Made by a program: the position numbers and the translations under genes
Shown here: positions 9,011 to 17,900 of the stretch, one piece after another
Position numbering within the stretch: position 1 is the first letter of the stretch
Layout: every line of letters begins with the position of its first letter
From: Fimbriimonadaceae bacterium
Lineage (GTDB): Bacteria > Armatimonadota > Fimbriimonadia > Fimbriimonadales > Fimbriimonadaceae
DNA length: 64,000 nt
NCBI GenBank assembly: GCA_019638775.1
Contig: JAHBTD010000001.1
Location: 1,178,001 to 1,242,000 of the forward strand
Direction: 5' to 3'
Notes under the pieces: model-generated
Seen by the model: only the letters and a program-made list of their open reading frames with translations
What the model was told of the DNA's origin: nothing
Databases searched by the model: none

Positions 9011-10111
9011 ATGAACCGAATTGGAAAAGCCCTATTTGTCTTGTTGATACTGGCCACAGCAATGGTTGCTTCTGCCCAGATCTCCGTTCGACGTGCACCG
9101 GAATGGTTCCCCGTGGACTATGGCTACGACAGCCAGGTCAGTTCGGAGCGACGGTTTGTGATCCAAAATCAGACCGAATACGAGGACTATCTACAGACCG
9201 CTTTCGGACGTCGGCGATCGCATCTGCGGTTTGACATTCCGTGGGATCGGGTGATGCTGGTGGCCTTTCACGTAGGCCCGACCCTCAATACGGGTTACGA
9301 AGTCTACGTCGAATCAATCCAGGTTGCAATTCCAAACGGCGTTACTATCAACTACGCCCACAAGAATCCCTATTTTGGCGAACCCACACAGATGGTGCGG
9401 ACAAGCCCGTACATGATCGTGATGCTGGAAAGACCGTCTGGACAGGTTGGTTTTATCAAGAAGCTGACCACAGTGCCGATGGACACCTATTACGGTCGTA
9501 ACCCGATTCGGGGATTTGGCTGTACCTACCCGGCTTACAATTCTTGGGGTTGTCCGCATAGCTGTGCCTGCTGCAACAACGAGCCGCGCCTGCTCTATAC
9601 CGAGGTGTACTACCCGAACCTGAGCAACTACTTCTCCGGAGCGACGGCGATGCCCGCAATCCAATGGCGAACCTACAAGGACGGCGGTTTTAGCAAGCAC
9701 AACGAACTGCACACACGGATCATCAACAACGAGGCGGAGTGGCAGAGCTATTGGAGCAAGGCTTTTGGCGAATCGCCAAGCCAAGCCCCGCGCGATATTC
9801 AGTGGGGTAAGGAGATGGCCGTAGCGATTCATGTTGGCGAGATGCGCGCAGGCGGAACGAAGGTTTATGTGGAATCGATCAGCCGTCCGCGTCCCCACGA
9901 TGTTGTGGTGAGCTATGTAGTGAGTTCACCGGCTCCGGGAACTCCAGTTGCGCAAGTGATCAGCCAGCCGTGGGTGATTATTCGGATGGACCGGTCGGCA
10001 GGAAACATCAGCTTTGCGCGTCGAAACGTTTCTCAAAGGGTGATCCCTGGTGGCGGCAACTGCAATTGCGGTGGCAAGTGCGGCTGCAAGTGCTGCGGGC
10101 GTGGGCAGTAA
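9011..10111 (+). CDS. Exported protein with two PrcB_C-like domains and Cys-rich tail
   Basis: A 366-residue protein with a signal peptide (residues 1-22, ending ASAQ). Two similar halves are visible. Each has an N-terminal strand region (about 40-75 and 225-260) leading into VMLVAFHVGP...NTGYEVYVESI or MAVAIHVGEMRAGGTKVYVES, then SPYMIVMLERP or QPWVIIRMDRS. This pattern fits the PrcB C-terminal (PF14343-like) fold. Between the halves is a five-cysteine cluster (GCTYPAYNSWGCPHSCACC), and the C-terminus ends with six cysteines (CNCGGKCGCKCC), metallothionein-like. AAGG lies about eight bases before the ATG. Binding of metal or crosslinking by the cysteines is inference; no function is known. 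Confidence 0.75.
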   Translation: MNRIGKALFVLLILATAMVASAQISVRRAPEWFPVDYGYDSQVSSERRFVIQNQTEYEDYLQTAFGRRRSHLRFDIPWDRVMLVAFHVGPTLNTGYEVYVESIQVAIPNGVTINYAHKNPYFGEPTQMVRTSPYMIVMLERPSGQVGFIKKLTTVPMDTYYGRNPIRGFGCTYPAYNSWGCPHSCACCNNEPRLLYTEVYYPNLSNYFSGATAMPAIQWRTYKDGGFSKHNELHTRIINNEAEWQSYWSKAFGESPSQAPRDIQWGKEMAVAIHVGEMRAGGTKVYVESISRPRPHDVVVSYVVSSPAPGTPVAQVISQPWVIIRMDRSAGNISFARRNVSQRVIPGGGNCNCGGKCGCKCCGRGQ

Positions 10112-10157
10112 GTAGTGAGTTGTAAGTGGGGAGGCGCTTTTTCTTCCCCAATCTTGG

Positions 10158-10194
10158 CTCCCTTGCCTCAAGCTTAAGGGTTGAGGCAAGGGAG
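10158..10194 (+). terminator. Strong hairpin, 14-bp stem
   Basis: ctcccttgcctcaa (10158-10171) pairs perfectly with ttgaggcaagggag (10181-10194) around a nine-base loop. It lies 46 bases after the stop of the PrcB_C gene and before the next start, fitting a terminator although no clear T-tract follows. Confidence 0.6.
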
Positions 10195-10234
10195 TAGCTT
10201 GGTTGTCGCGCTGGTGTAAGATACATATATCGCC

Positions 10235-10777
10235 ATGGCGGAGTATAAAGGCAAATTCCTGGGTGTCAATTGGGACTTCAAGCTGCCCCTTTGGCTGGAA
10301 GTTGCCGGATCAGTTTTTGCGGGCCTTTTCTGGCTTTTGGTCGCTCTGACCTATCTTACAGTCGATGCTTACCAGGCGGAATTTCAGGTTACCTATCGGG
10401 CAAATATTGAAGTTATAGGTTCGTCCCACCCTTGGTTTATGAATCTGGTCACGATTGCAAATGACCTTGTTCCATTCGTCCTCATTGTTGGCGCACTTTT
10501 CTGCTTTCGGAAGTATTCAAGGGTGGCCAGCTTTTCGTTTAGCCTATTCTTTGTGTTCTATTTACCAAGTGTGGCAAACGTCTTAACATTTTGGTGGATG
10601 GCAGAGATCTCGTTCTGGGCAAGTGCGTTTATGGCAGCCGTTTGGTACATCGGTGGGCTAGTTTCAATCCTCGCCTCAGTATTCGACGCCGCTCATTGGC
10701 TGTGCCTCAAGCTGGGCTGGTACAAGCATTACGTGCGGCGAAGCCCACGGGCTCATTCCAATGCCACCCTTACCTGA
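10235..10777 (+). CDS. Four-helix membrane protein of unknown function
   Basis: A 180-residue protein with four hydrophobic segments at about residues 20-43, 72-90, 96-115 and 122-147, with a basic C-terminal tail (RRSPRAHSNATLT). No family motif is recognised. The DNA has lower GC than the adjoining secreted-protein gene. An A/T-rich tract (taagatacatatatcgcc) directly precedes the ATG and could be a promoter with a very short leader. No operon partner is evident. Confidence 0.65.
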   Translation: MAEYKGKFLGVNWDFKLPLWLEVAGSVFAGLFWLLVALTYLTVDAYQAEFQVTYRANIEVIGSSHPWFMNLVTIANDLVPFVLIVGALFCFRKYSRVASFSFSLFFVFYLPSVANVLTFWWMAEISFWASAFMAAVWYIGGLVSILASVFDAAHWLCLKLGWYKHYVRRSPRAHSNATLT

Positions 10778-10907
10778 ACGACCGGTCGCTGCCTACAAAC
10801 GAGACAGTGTCGCTTCCCGCGCTATAGGCTTTGCGTGAACCAGTCCCAACTGACAAGAATGCTGGTTTTTCGGTCTTGGTTCTAAAGAATGCTGCGATCC
10901 CGCCGAT

Positions 10908-11165
10908 ATGAGGGTCGTGGGTAAGGCAATTCCATTCGAACCGGCCCTTAAGCTAAAGCAGATTGAGCGATTTTTGCTTGAGCTTCCGGGTGTGCTCGAT
11001 GCCTCAACCTGGCTCTCCGAAGGCGAGACCCAGGCTCACGTGACCTTGTCGGACAGGTCCGAACTCACGCCCAAGCTGATTCAGCGGCGCTGTATGGAAG
11101 GTCTGGGGCTCCACATGACGCCGAGGCGAGTCATTGTGATGCTTTCGCGGCAGCTTGCGGCTTAG
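10908..11165 (+). CDS. Small protein resembling an isolated ANL (AMP-binding) C-terminal domain
   Basis: An 85-residue protein, IERFLLELPGVLDASTWL...TQAHVTL...LTPKLIQRRCMEGLGLHMTPRRV. The order helix, PGV, strand, strand, LT-helix, then TPRRV resembles the C-terminal lid domain of acyl-CoA/aryl ligases (PF13193-type), but the large adenylation domain is absent and the catalytic Lys is not evident. It could be a free-standing domain, a gene remnant or an unrelated alpha-beta plait. It converges on the small minus-strand gene ending at 11178. Confidence 0.5.
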   Translation: MRVVGKAIPFEPALKLKQIERFLLELPGVLDASTWLSEGETQAHVTLSDRSELTPKLIQRRCMEGLGLHMTPRRVIVMLSRQLAA

Positions 11166-11177
11166 GCCACTTCAGGC

Positions 11178-11375
11178 TTAGTCTTCTTCTTCGTCGGCGA
11201 TCTTTTCGACGCCTTCTCCGATCGACATATTGGGGAGGTTGGGGGAAGCGTCCGCACCAAGGCCGCCATGCTTCTGCCTTCGGTTGGGGCAGTTGTTGCA
11301 GATAAATTCGACTTGAACTGCCTGGAACCAATCTGGAACCTTTTCAATCGCTTTTCCGCACTTACAGGTGATCAT
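11178..11375 (-). CDS. 65-residue zinc-ribbon-like protein
   Basis: The protein opens MITCKCGKAI and has a second pair FICNNCPNR, so Cys-x-Cys plus Cys-x-x-Cys can bind one zinc. The rest is acidic and probably flexible (GVEKIADEEED). Its ATG overlaps the stop of the upstream membrane-protein gene in an ATGA arrangement, which implies translational coupling. Function is not recognised. Confidence 0.65.
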   Translation of the reverse strand: MITCKCGKAIEKVPDWFQAVQVEFICNNCPNRRQKHGGLGADASPNLPNMSIGEGVEKIADEEED

Positions 11376-11701
11376 TCTACAGACTCCTTTTCGGCGCTCT
11401 CTTCCACCGTTTCAAGCTTGCTTGGTTTCTTTGCCGGCTTGGCGGCGTCGGGATCGTTGAGATGTTCTTCGTACGCCTTGACCGTCTGCCGATGGCTGAG
11501 AATGCCATTGATGAGCATGACGATGGCGCCGCCGAGATAGATGAGTACAAGGCCGCCTTCGCGCTTTTGTCCTGGATCGCGGATCGCTTCTGAACCGGCG
11601 AGGAAGGGCAATCCGAGGATGGCAATGACGACGAGGATGCCAGCGATCCAGAAATAGGTGTTCTTATACCAAACGGGTTTTGGGAAGGTTTTCCGGGTCA
11701 C
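11372..11701 (-). CDS. Small two-helix membrane protein
   Basis: A 109-residue protein from a GTG at 11701. Two transmembrane helices are clear (YFWIAGILVVIAILGLPFL and LVLIYLGGAIVMLINGIL), followed by a charged tail rich in Lys and Glu. The frame is open further upstream to 11947, but that part overlaps the better supported gene at 11721-11903 in another frame, so the later start is preferred. It is the middle gene of a three-gene minus-strand set and overlaps the next one by four bases. No family is recognised. Confidence 0.55.
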   Translation of the reverse strand: MTRKTFPKPVWYKNTYFWIAGILVVIAILGLPFLAGSEAIRDPGQKREGGLVLIYLGGAIVMLINGILSHRQTVKAYEEHLNDPDAAKPAKKPSKLETVEESAEKESVE

Positions 11702-11720
11702 AGCAAGCGCTATTGTACCT

Positions 11721-11903
11721 TTACACCCGGATATCGACGATCCGACCTTTGCCTTCCAGGAGCTTGAGAAGCTCGGTGGATTGGTCTTTCTCGCTTTCCA
11801 ACGCCTTTTTGAGCAAAGCCATTTGGAGCTTTGCTTTCGCCGGTTCGGCAGACTGAAGCGCTTGTAAGGCGGCATTGGCTGCGTTTGCGCCGGAGACTTC
11901 CAT
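11721..11903 (-). CDS. 60-residue YjfB-like (putative motility) protein
   Basis: An alpha-helical peptide (ANAALQALQSAEPAKAKLQM, KKALESEKDQSTELLKLLEG) ending KGRIVDIRV. Length, composition and the C-terminal G-x-IDI-type ending resemble the YjfB family of small putative motility proteins. No flagellar gene lies near, so the annotation rests on weak similarity. It heads the short minus-strand set with the membrane protein and zinc-ribbon gene. Confidence 0.5.
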   Translation of the reverse strand: MEVSGANAANAALQALQSAEPAKAKLQMALLKKALESEKDQSTELLKLLEGKGRIVDIRV

Positions 11904-11999
11904 ATTTGGAAGTATCGGCGGGGATGTGGGAATCTGGAGACTTGCAACTGATGGCTAGGGTAGTCAGGTTTAGCTTAGCTACGGGCTTTGGCTGGAGAA

Positions 12000-12248
12000 T
12001 CATCCTGACTTCCGGGTCTCTTCCTCAAAAGTCGCAACGATTTGAGTCAATTCGACCCGTAGGGCGCGTGCTATATCTAGCAACTCCACGAGATCGACTC
12101 GTTGGTAGCCCGCTTCGATCTTCCCGATGGAAGTTTCGGTCCGCCCCGTCTTACGGGCCAGCGCACGTTGACTTAGCCCGAAATTCTCACGCTCTTGACG
12201 GATGACGGCCCCCAACACCGCATATTCGGCTCTTTTTGTGGGCATCAC
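12000..12248 (-). CDS. XRE-family transcriptional regulator
   Basis: An 82-residue single-domain helix-turn-helix protein (VIRQERENFGLSQRALARKT, ETSIGKIEAGYQRVDLVELL), typical of Cro/cI-like repressors. It can start at GTG 12248 or ATG 12245. It is divergent from the exported-protein gene at 12351, and the space between holds two palindromic sites (12265-12305), so it probably represses itself and that gene. The surrounding DNA is AT-richer than the neighbouring chromosome. Confidence 0.88.
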   Translation of the reverse strand: MMPTKRAEYAVLGAVIRQERENFGLSQRALARKTGRTETSIGKIEAGYQRVDLVELLDIARALRVELTQIVATFEEETRKSG

Positions 12249-12264
12249 TCTTGACAGTGAGTAT

Positions 12265-12305
12265 GAGATTCAGTATGATTTCATGTGAGAATCATAATGA
12301 TTCTC
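12265..12305. promoter_or_regulatory. Tandem operator for the XRE regulator
   Basis: A perfect 19-base palindrome, gagaatcataatgattctc (12287-12305), is preceded by a related degenerate copy, gagattcagtatgatttca (12265-12283, 13 of 19 identical). Centres are 22 bases apart, two helical turns, so two dimers could bind the same face. The pair lies between divergent genes, upstream of the XRE start. Confidence 0.65.
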
Positions 12306-12350
12306 TGTTCGCGCCACTGAGTCTATCGGCGAAAAGTTGCTGTAGGATAT

Positions 12351-13955
12351 ATGTGCGTGAGTTTGGGAGGCAAATTGAAACGTACGATTAAAACCTTGTG
12401 CGGTGGAGTAGCAATCGCACTTTCGGCAACAAGCTTTGGCCAAGGGCCAAACCAAGTCTATGGCTGGCAAGTCCGGCTTCTCCAAATTGGACAAAGCTAC
12501 AAACTGCACCAATATGCGTCGGAAGGTTTCACGCCACTTACAGATTGGGCTACGTACCCTTCGGACTGGCACTGGGGCTCAGCTGCATTTGGAGATCATC
12601 TTTCGGACGGGCTAAACCAAGAAGACGACATTAATGTCGCTTATGCACTGGCAGTAACGCTCTCAGGTGGAGTAAAGCCACAGTTTCGATGGATTGCTGG
12701 ACCAAACAATATGCCCGCGCCGCGGTACGTCTACGTGCGAAACGCGGCAAGCGCGACGCGAAGCTCGATGGGGCAAACTCCGCAAGGCACGGTCAATAAC
12801 GGCCTTGGTTCGCCAACGTCATGGTCGAGTCATGGCTTTCGACAAGCGGGAAGCCGTGTCTACAAGTTGGAGGGCACGGGCTTGATCGAGATGCCGACAA
12901 ACATGTTGTTTGTGGACTCCTACTTATCATCGGTGGATGGCACACCAATGGGCAATGTCGCGTTCTCTTCTCAGGTCTTGCCCTATCCATACATTTCGGG
13001 CAATGAGGTCTTTCATGAAGATTCTGGGAACTTTGGCAAGGGTCCAAACGGTGAAAGAGTGCGAAATCTGTGGAACGCTGAAAAACTCATCCGCGTGGAT
13101 GCCGTTTTAGAGTGGCGTGATGCTACTTACAATCATCCTGCGGGATGGTATGCCGAACCTGTTCTTGAGGCTAAGCAGAGCATTTACGACTCAAACCGAG
13201 TCTACTGGACTCATCATCTACATGGCGACTGTGTCGAGCGTGGTGTGTATTTCAGCTCTGGCGGCGACTGGGGCACGATTCGTCCCTTAATGTACTACGA
13301 TGCCACGACTGGGCAAGCGTCGAATCAGTTCAGTCTCTTTATCGCGCATGTTGTTGACCGCGAGAACGAGAACAACCCCGAGATTGATATTCCTTTCGAG
13401 GTTCGTTGGCACTATCCGTTTGAGAACTGGACTAGGTTTAGCCCAGACGTTCAGCGTTATTTTCCCACTCTGACCCGCAATCCACAACCGTCTCCTGACG
13501 GCTGCGGTCCTGGCGACAGTTTTCAATGGGACTCATTCGACCAGAACGCCCGATGGATTGACTACGTAAATTGGGTTCCAGATTGGGCAGGCACAGGTGC
13601 TGACTTTGTCTCGATTCCTATTGTGGCGGGTCTGGTTTCGTTTGTTGGGCTCGCGACTGAGCAGATTATTGAGCAAGAGATGCAAGGGCACTCAGCCGCC
13701 TTTGAAATTCATTGGGGGAGAGAGACATCGAAATACCTGCCTACCTACAATCCACTAATGAAGGAGAGTTACAAAATGACAGCCGTTTACATGGTTGGCA
13801 AAACTGAACACTTTCTGGAAGCTGACGATTACCGAGGCAACAATGGCTATCAAGGTCCAATTCGTAAGGTTCTCAATCGACGAGATGGACGTACTGACGT
13901 TTGGGCCACGTTTACATTGGACGGAGGCGATCCTCCTGTCGGTCCACAGGTATAG
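12351..13955 (+). CDS. Exported protein of unknown function (534 residues)
   Basis: The N-terminus carries a signal peptide (KRTIKTLCGGVAIALSATSFGQ). No family motif is recognised in the mature part, which is aromatic-rich and has a central block with Cys (HGDCVERGVYFSSGGDWG). TAGGAT lies just before the ATG (12343-12348); an in-frame GTG at 12357 would fit a leaderless start equally well. The gene is followed after two bases by the next reading frame, so the two are probably co-translated. It is divergent from, and probably controlled by, the XRE regulator. The region is AT-rich relative to flanks, hinting at transfer. Confidence 0.7.
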   Translation: MCVSLGGKLKRTIKTLCGGVAIALSATSFGQGPNQVYGWQVRLLQIGQSYKLHQYASEGFTPLTDWATYPSDWHWGSAAFGDHLSDGLNQEDDINVAYALAVTLSGGVKPQFRWIAGPNNMPAPRYVYVRNAASATRSSMGQTPQGTVNNGLGSPTSWSSHGFRQAGSRVYKLEGTGLIEMPTNMLFVDSYLSSVDGTPMGNVAFSSQVLPYPYISGNEVFHEDSGNFGKGPNGERVRNLWNAEKLIRVDAVLEWRDATYNHPAGWYAEPVLEAKQSIYDSNRVYWTHHLHGDCVERGVYFSSGGDWGTIRPLMYYDATTGQASNQFSLFIAHVVDRENENNPEIDIPFEVRWHYPFENWTRFSPDVQRYFPTLTRNPQPSPDGCGPGDSFQWDSFDQNARWIDYVNWVPDWAGTGADFVSIPIVAGLVSFVGLATEQIIEQEMQGHSAAFEIHWGRETSKYLPTYNPLMKESYKMTAVYMVGKTEHFLEADDYRGNNGYQGPIRKVLNRRDGRTDVWATFTLDGGDPPVGPQV

Positions 13956-13957
13956 TA

Positions 13958-14743
13958 ATGAGAGCAATATTAGTTATTCCCACACTACTTGCTGTCGCCT
14001 TTGCGTTTGCTCAAGGATCAGGCCCCAATGCAGACCCAATAGGTAGCTACACTGATTTTCGATGGATGACGGAAGAATGGGCAGGTGATGAGCGCGCATA
14101 CAAACAGATAGCAAGCGAAGTAAAAGCCTCCATAAACAAGAAGTCTGATATTACAGATCTGTACACTAAGGTACGCAGTAAGGCCATTGAGAATCCAAAT
14201 GACCCCAAACACCTGTACAGATGGATGTTGCTCCTATCATCGGGCAATTATGAAAAAACGCTTAAGTATATCAATTTGAAGACCGATTTCCAGCACGAAG
14301 GCATTGCAGTATGGAAACTTGTGCGCAAAGCTCCGTCTCCGAAGAATAGGCTTTTCGCCAGAGCGCGGTTTGTGCTTGAGGCAGAGATAAGAATTCGAAT
14401 TGAACACTTGCCCATAGCTAAAAGATTGCATGAAACGGACAAGGGTGATGTATATGCTACACACAAATATGCTTTCCTGCTAGCATGCAACAGTAACATT
14501 GCGGATTGCCGAAAAGGCATTGCCGTTGCTAAGGAGTTGCTAAAGAAGACGGGGGAAACCTTGTCGACAATGAAGCTTCTTGCTCATTGTTATTCTTCGG
14601 CGTGGAGTATAGAAAAGCATAAGCCTGACGCGCGGGCAGCCATTAGCTACTACGAACGAGTAATTGCCCTATCTACTGATGACTATGACAAAAAAGTTAA
14701 GAGAAAAATAGTTGAGCAACTAAAACGGGAGATTGGAAATTAG
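13958..14743 (+). CDS. Exported helical-repeat protein of unknown function
   Basis: A 261-residue protein with a clear signal peptide (MRAILVIPTLLAVAFAFAQG). The mature part is almost all amphipathic helices (YRWMLLLSSGNYEKTLKYIN, AISYYERVIALSTDDYDKK), consistent with a TPR-like solenoid, although no canonical TPR consensus can be counted with certainty. The start follows the previous stop by two bases, so it is translationally coupled. Codon usage is AT-rich like its partner. Together they look like a two-gene transferred unit. Confidence 0.65.
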   Translation: MRAILVIPTLLAVAFAFAQGSGPNADPIGSYTDFRWMTEEWAGDERAYKQIASEVKASINKKSDITDLYTKVRSKAIENPNDPKHLYRWMLLLSSGNYEKTLKYINLKTDFQHEGIAVWKLVRKAPSPKNRLFARARFVLEAEIRIRIEHLPIAKRLHETDKGDVYATHKYAFLLACNSNIADCRKGIAVAKELLKKTGETLSTMKLLAHCYSSAWSIEKHKPDARAAISYYERVIALSTDDYDKKVKRKIVEQLKREIGN

Positions 14744-14798
14744 ATAGACAACTGCTAATTGACTCACCCGTTTAGAATGCGCAATGAATAGGTAGATA

Positions 14799-14942
14799 AT
14801 GCCAGACGACGATCTAAAGAAAGGCCTCAGGACCTTCGGATGGGGCGCTGATCTCATTGCAACCCGCGTTGACAAGGGTGCGTATGGGCTGACGGTCCTG
14901 CTGCCAGGCTCTTTTCATTACCGTGGGCACGCGGTCGGTTAG
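14799..14942 (+). CDS. Possible 47-residue ORF or remnant
   Basis: A short open frame (MPDDDLKKGLRTFGWGADLI...) lies in the gap before the tricorn-like gene and ends 29 bases before it. No ribosome-binding site is clear. The composition is protein-like but no family is recognised; it may be a real small gene or a degraded one. Confidence 0.25.
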   Translation: MPDDDLKKGLRTFGWGADLIATRVDKGAYGLTVLLPGSFHYRGHAVG

Positions 14943-14971
14943 ACTGGCAGAGACAGCCCGGAGGTAGCCCA

Positions 14972-17900
14972 ATGATGTATCTATTCCCCCTCGTGGCGCT
15001 TTCGGTGGGCGGAGGCTTGGTAAGTGCGAATTCTGCGGAATCGCCCTTGCTCATGAAGAATCCCACCGTGAATGCGTCTCACATTGTCTTCTCGTTTGGA
15101 GGAGACTTATGGTCCGTTCCCCGTGATGGCGGCACCGCCGTCCGACTGACAACCAGTCCCGGCAACGAAGACAATCCTTACTTCTCGCCGGATGGCAAGA
15201 CGATCGCCTTTACCGGTCAGTACGAAGGCAACACCGATGTTTATGTGATGCCAACTTCGGGCGGAGTGCCCAAGCGGCTGACCTATAACCCGGAGGGCGA
15301 CAGCGTGATCGGCTGGAGTCGCGATGGCAAAAGCGTCGTGTTTTCGTCGGGATATCGGCAGGCGCTGGGTATGCCCGCGATGTTTACCGTCGATCTGAAC
15401 GGGTCACTGCCCAAGCAGCTTCCGTTCCCAGAGGGCCATCAGGCCTCCTTTTCCCCCGATGGGGCGCGGCTTGCCTACGTGCCCAAATTCCAATTTCAAG
15501 CGGCTTGGAAGCGCTATCGCGGCGGCCAAACCTACCCGATCTGGATCGCCAAGATGAGCGATTCGACAGTGACCGAGATCCCAAGAAAGAACTCGAACGA
15601 CTTTATGCCGATGTGGGTGGAGGACAAGGTCTACTTCCTCTCTGACCGCGAAGGCAAGGTCAAGCTTTTTGACTACGACGTAAACAGCAAGCGAGTTGGG
15701 CGAGTGCTCGACAATACAGGCTTCGACTTTAAATCGGCAAGCGCAGGTCCTGGTGCGATTGTGTTGGAGCAGTTTGGCTCGATCAAGCTTTATGATCTGG
15801 CGACGAAGAAGCTCACCCATGTACCGGTAGAGATCAACGCCGACTTCCAAGAGGTCCGCACTCGCTACATCAATGTTGGCGACTCCATCACGGGCGGCTC
15901 GGTCTCTCCAAATGGCGTACGTCTTGCGGCGAGTGCACGGGGTGAGATTTTTACCGTTCCGGTTGGCAAAGGCACAACCCAGAACATCACGGGCAGCAGC
16001 GGCTCACACGAGCGAGCTCCTTCGTGGTCGCCAGACGGTAAGTCGATTGCCTTTCTGAGCGATTCCACCGGGGATTACGAGTTGGTCCTCGCCGATCCCG
16101 TCACCGGCAATGTGATCAAGCGATTAAAGCTCGGCTCCGGAGCCAGCTTCTACTACAACCCCACATGGTCGCCGGACAGTAAGAAGATTGCTTACACCGA
16201 CAAGAGCCAAAAGCTATGGGTGATCGACGTAGAGACGGGCGCGAACAAGGCGATCGACGAGCAGCCCTACTTGGCATCGGATTTCACAACACCGATGAAC
16301 CCCTCTTGGTCGCACGATAGCAAGTGGATTACTTACACTAGACAGCTCAAGAGCCGTTTGGGCGCGGTCTTTGTCTATTCGATGGAGAGTGGCAAGAGCA
16401 CCCAGATCACCGACGGGATGAGCGATGCCGCTTCCCCTTCTTTCGACCGAAACGGAAAGTATCTGTACTTCTACGCCAGTACGGATTCGGGCCAATCGAA
16501 GGGTTGGCTGGATATGTCGAGCCTCACTTCGATCAACGTCAATAGCTCGGTGTACCTTGTCGTGCTTCGCAACGATGAGCCCTCGCCGCTATCCGCTCCA
16601 AACGATCAAGAGAACGTGGTTCCTCAGAAGCCGGAGCCACCCGCCGACGTGCGGATCGACTTTGACGGAATCGGCCAGCGAACGCTTAGCCTTCCGATGC
16701 CACAAGGAAACTATGCGGCGCTGCATTCGGGACCAGCAGGCAGCTTCTTTGTGTTGCAAGTTGCCCCCATCGGCAGTCTGGTTGGGGCAGGTGCGATAAA
16801 CACCGTCTTGTTCAAGTTTGATCTCGCTTCGCGCCGGCCGATGCCGTTTGCGCAGGGCGTGACTGGCTTCGAAGTTGCGGCGGGCGGACAGCACATTCTC
16901 CTGCTTCAGGGTGCATCGCCCAGCGTTGTTTCGACGATGGCTCCGCCTCAGCCTGGGCAGGGCGCAGTCAGCGTGGCTGGGCTTCAGATGAAGCTTGAAC
17001 CTCGCGAAGAGTGGCGTCAGATCTTCGACGAAGCTTTGCGCATTCAGCGCGACTTCTTCTATGCCCCGAACTACCACGGCGTCGATCTCGCAGCTCTCAA
17101 GGCAAAGTACACGCCGTTCTTGGAGAATCTGGTCACCCGCGAAGACTTGAACTATCTTCTCGTCGACATGATGGGCGAACTGTGCATCGGCCACATGTAT
17201 ATCGGCGGGGGAGATCAGCCTTCCGTTTCGGGCACTCTGACAGGAGCGCTCGGCGCAGACTATGAGATCGTGAACGGGAAGTACCGGTTTGCCAAGGTCT
17301 ACAACGGTGAGAACTGGAATCCTGGCCTGCGCGCTCCCCTTACGGAGCCGGGCGTAAACGTGAAGGCAGGCGAGTATTTGCTGGAGATCAACGGCAAAGC
17401 GCTCAGCGCGTCGGATAACGTTTATGCTTTCCTGCAAGGCACTGCGGGCAAACACACTCGACTGAAGGTAGGCCCCAATCCTGACGGAACGGGCTCGCGT
17501 GAAGTTGTCGTTGTGCCGACCGGCGGTGAAGGTGGTCTGCGCCAGATCGCGTGGATCGAGGGCAACCGCCGAAAGGTGGAAGAAGCGACCGGCGGCAAGG
17601 CGGGCTACGTCTACCTGCCGAATACCGGCGTTCCCGGTTTTACGTTCTTCAATCGCTACTATTACGCGGCGATAGGAAAAGAGGGCGCGGTCATCGATGA
17701 GCGGTACAACGGCGGTGGATTCGTTGCAGATTACATCGTTGATATGATGCGGCGGCCTGTGGCGAGCGTGTGGACCGGGCGTCAGGGCGAAGACTTTGCG
17801 TCTCCGGCTCAGGCGATCAACGGACCCAAGGTGATGCTCATCAACGAGTACGCTGGTTCCGGTGGTGACTACCTTCCCTACCTGTTCCGATTCCATAAGG

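Noticed and set aside
16589-17896. 435-residue open frame antisense to the tricorn-like protease
   Set aside because: The sense strand has all S41 motifs in this stretch; the antisense product has no recognisable domain.
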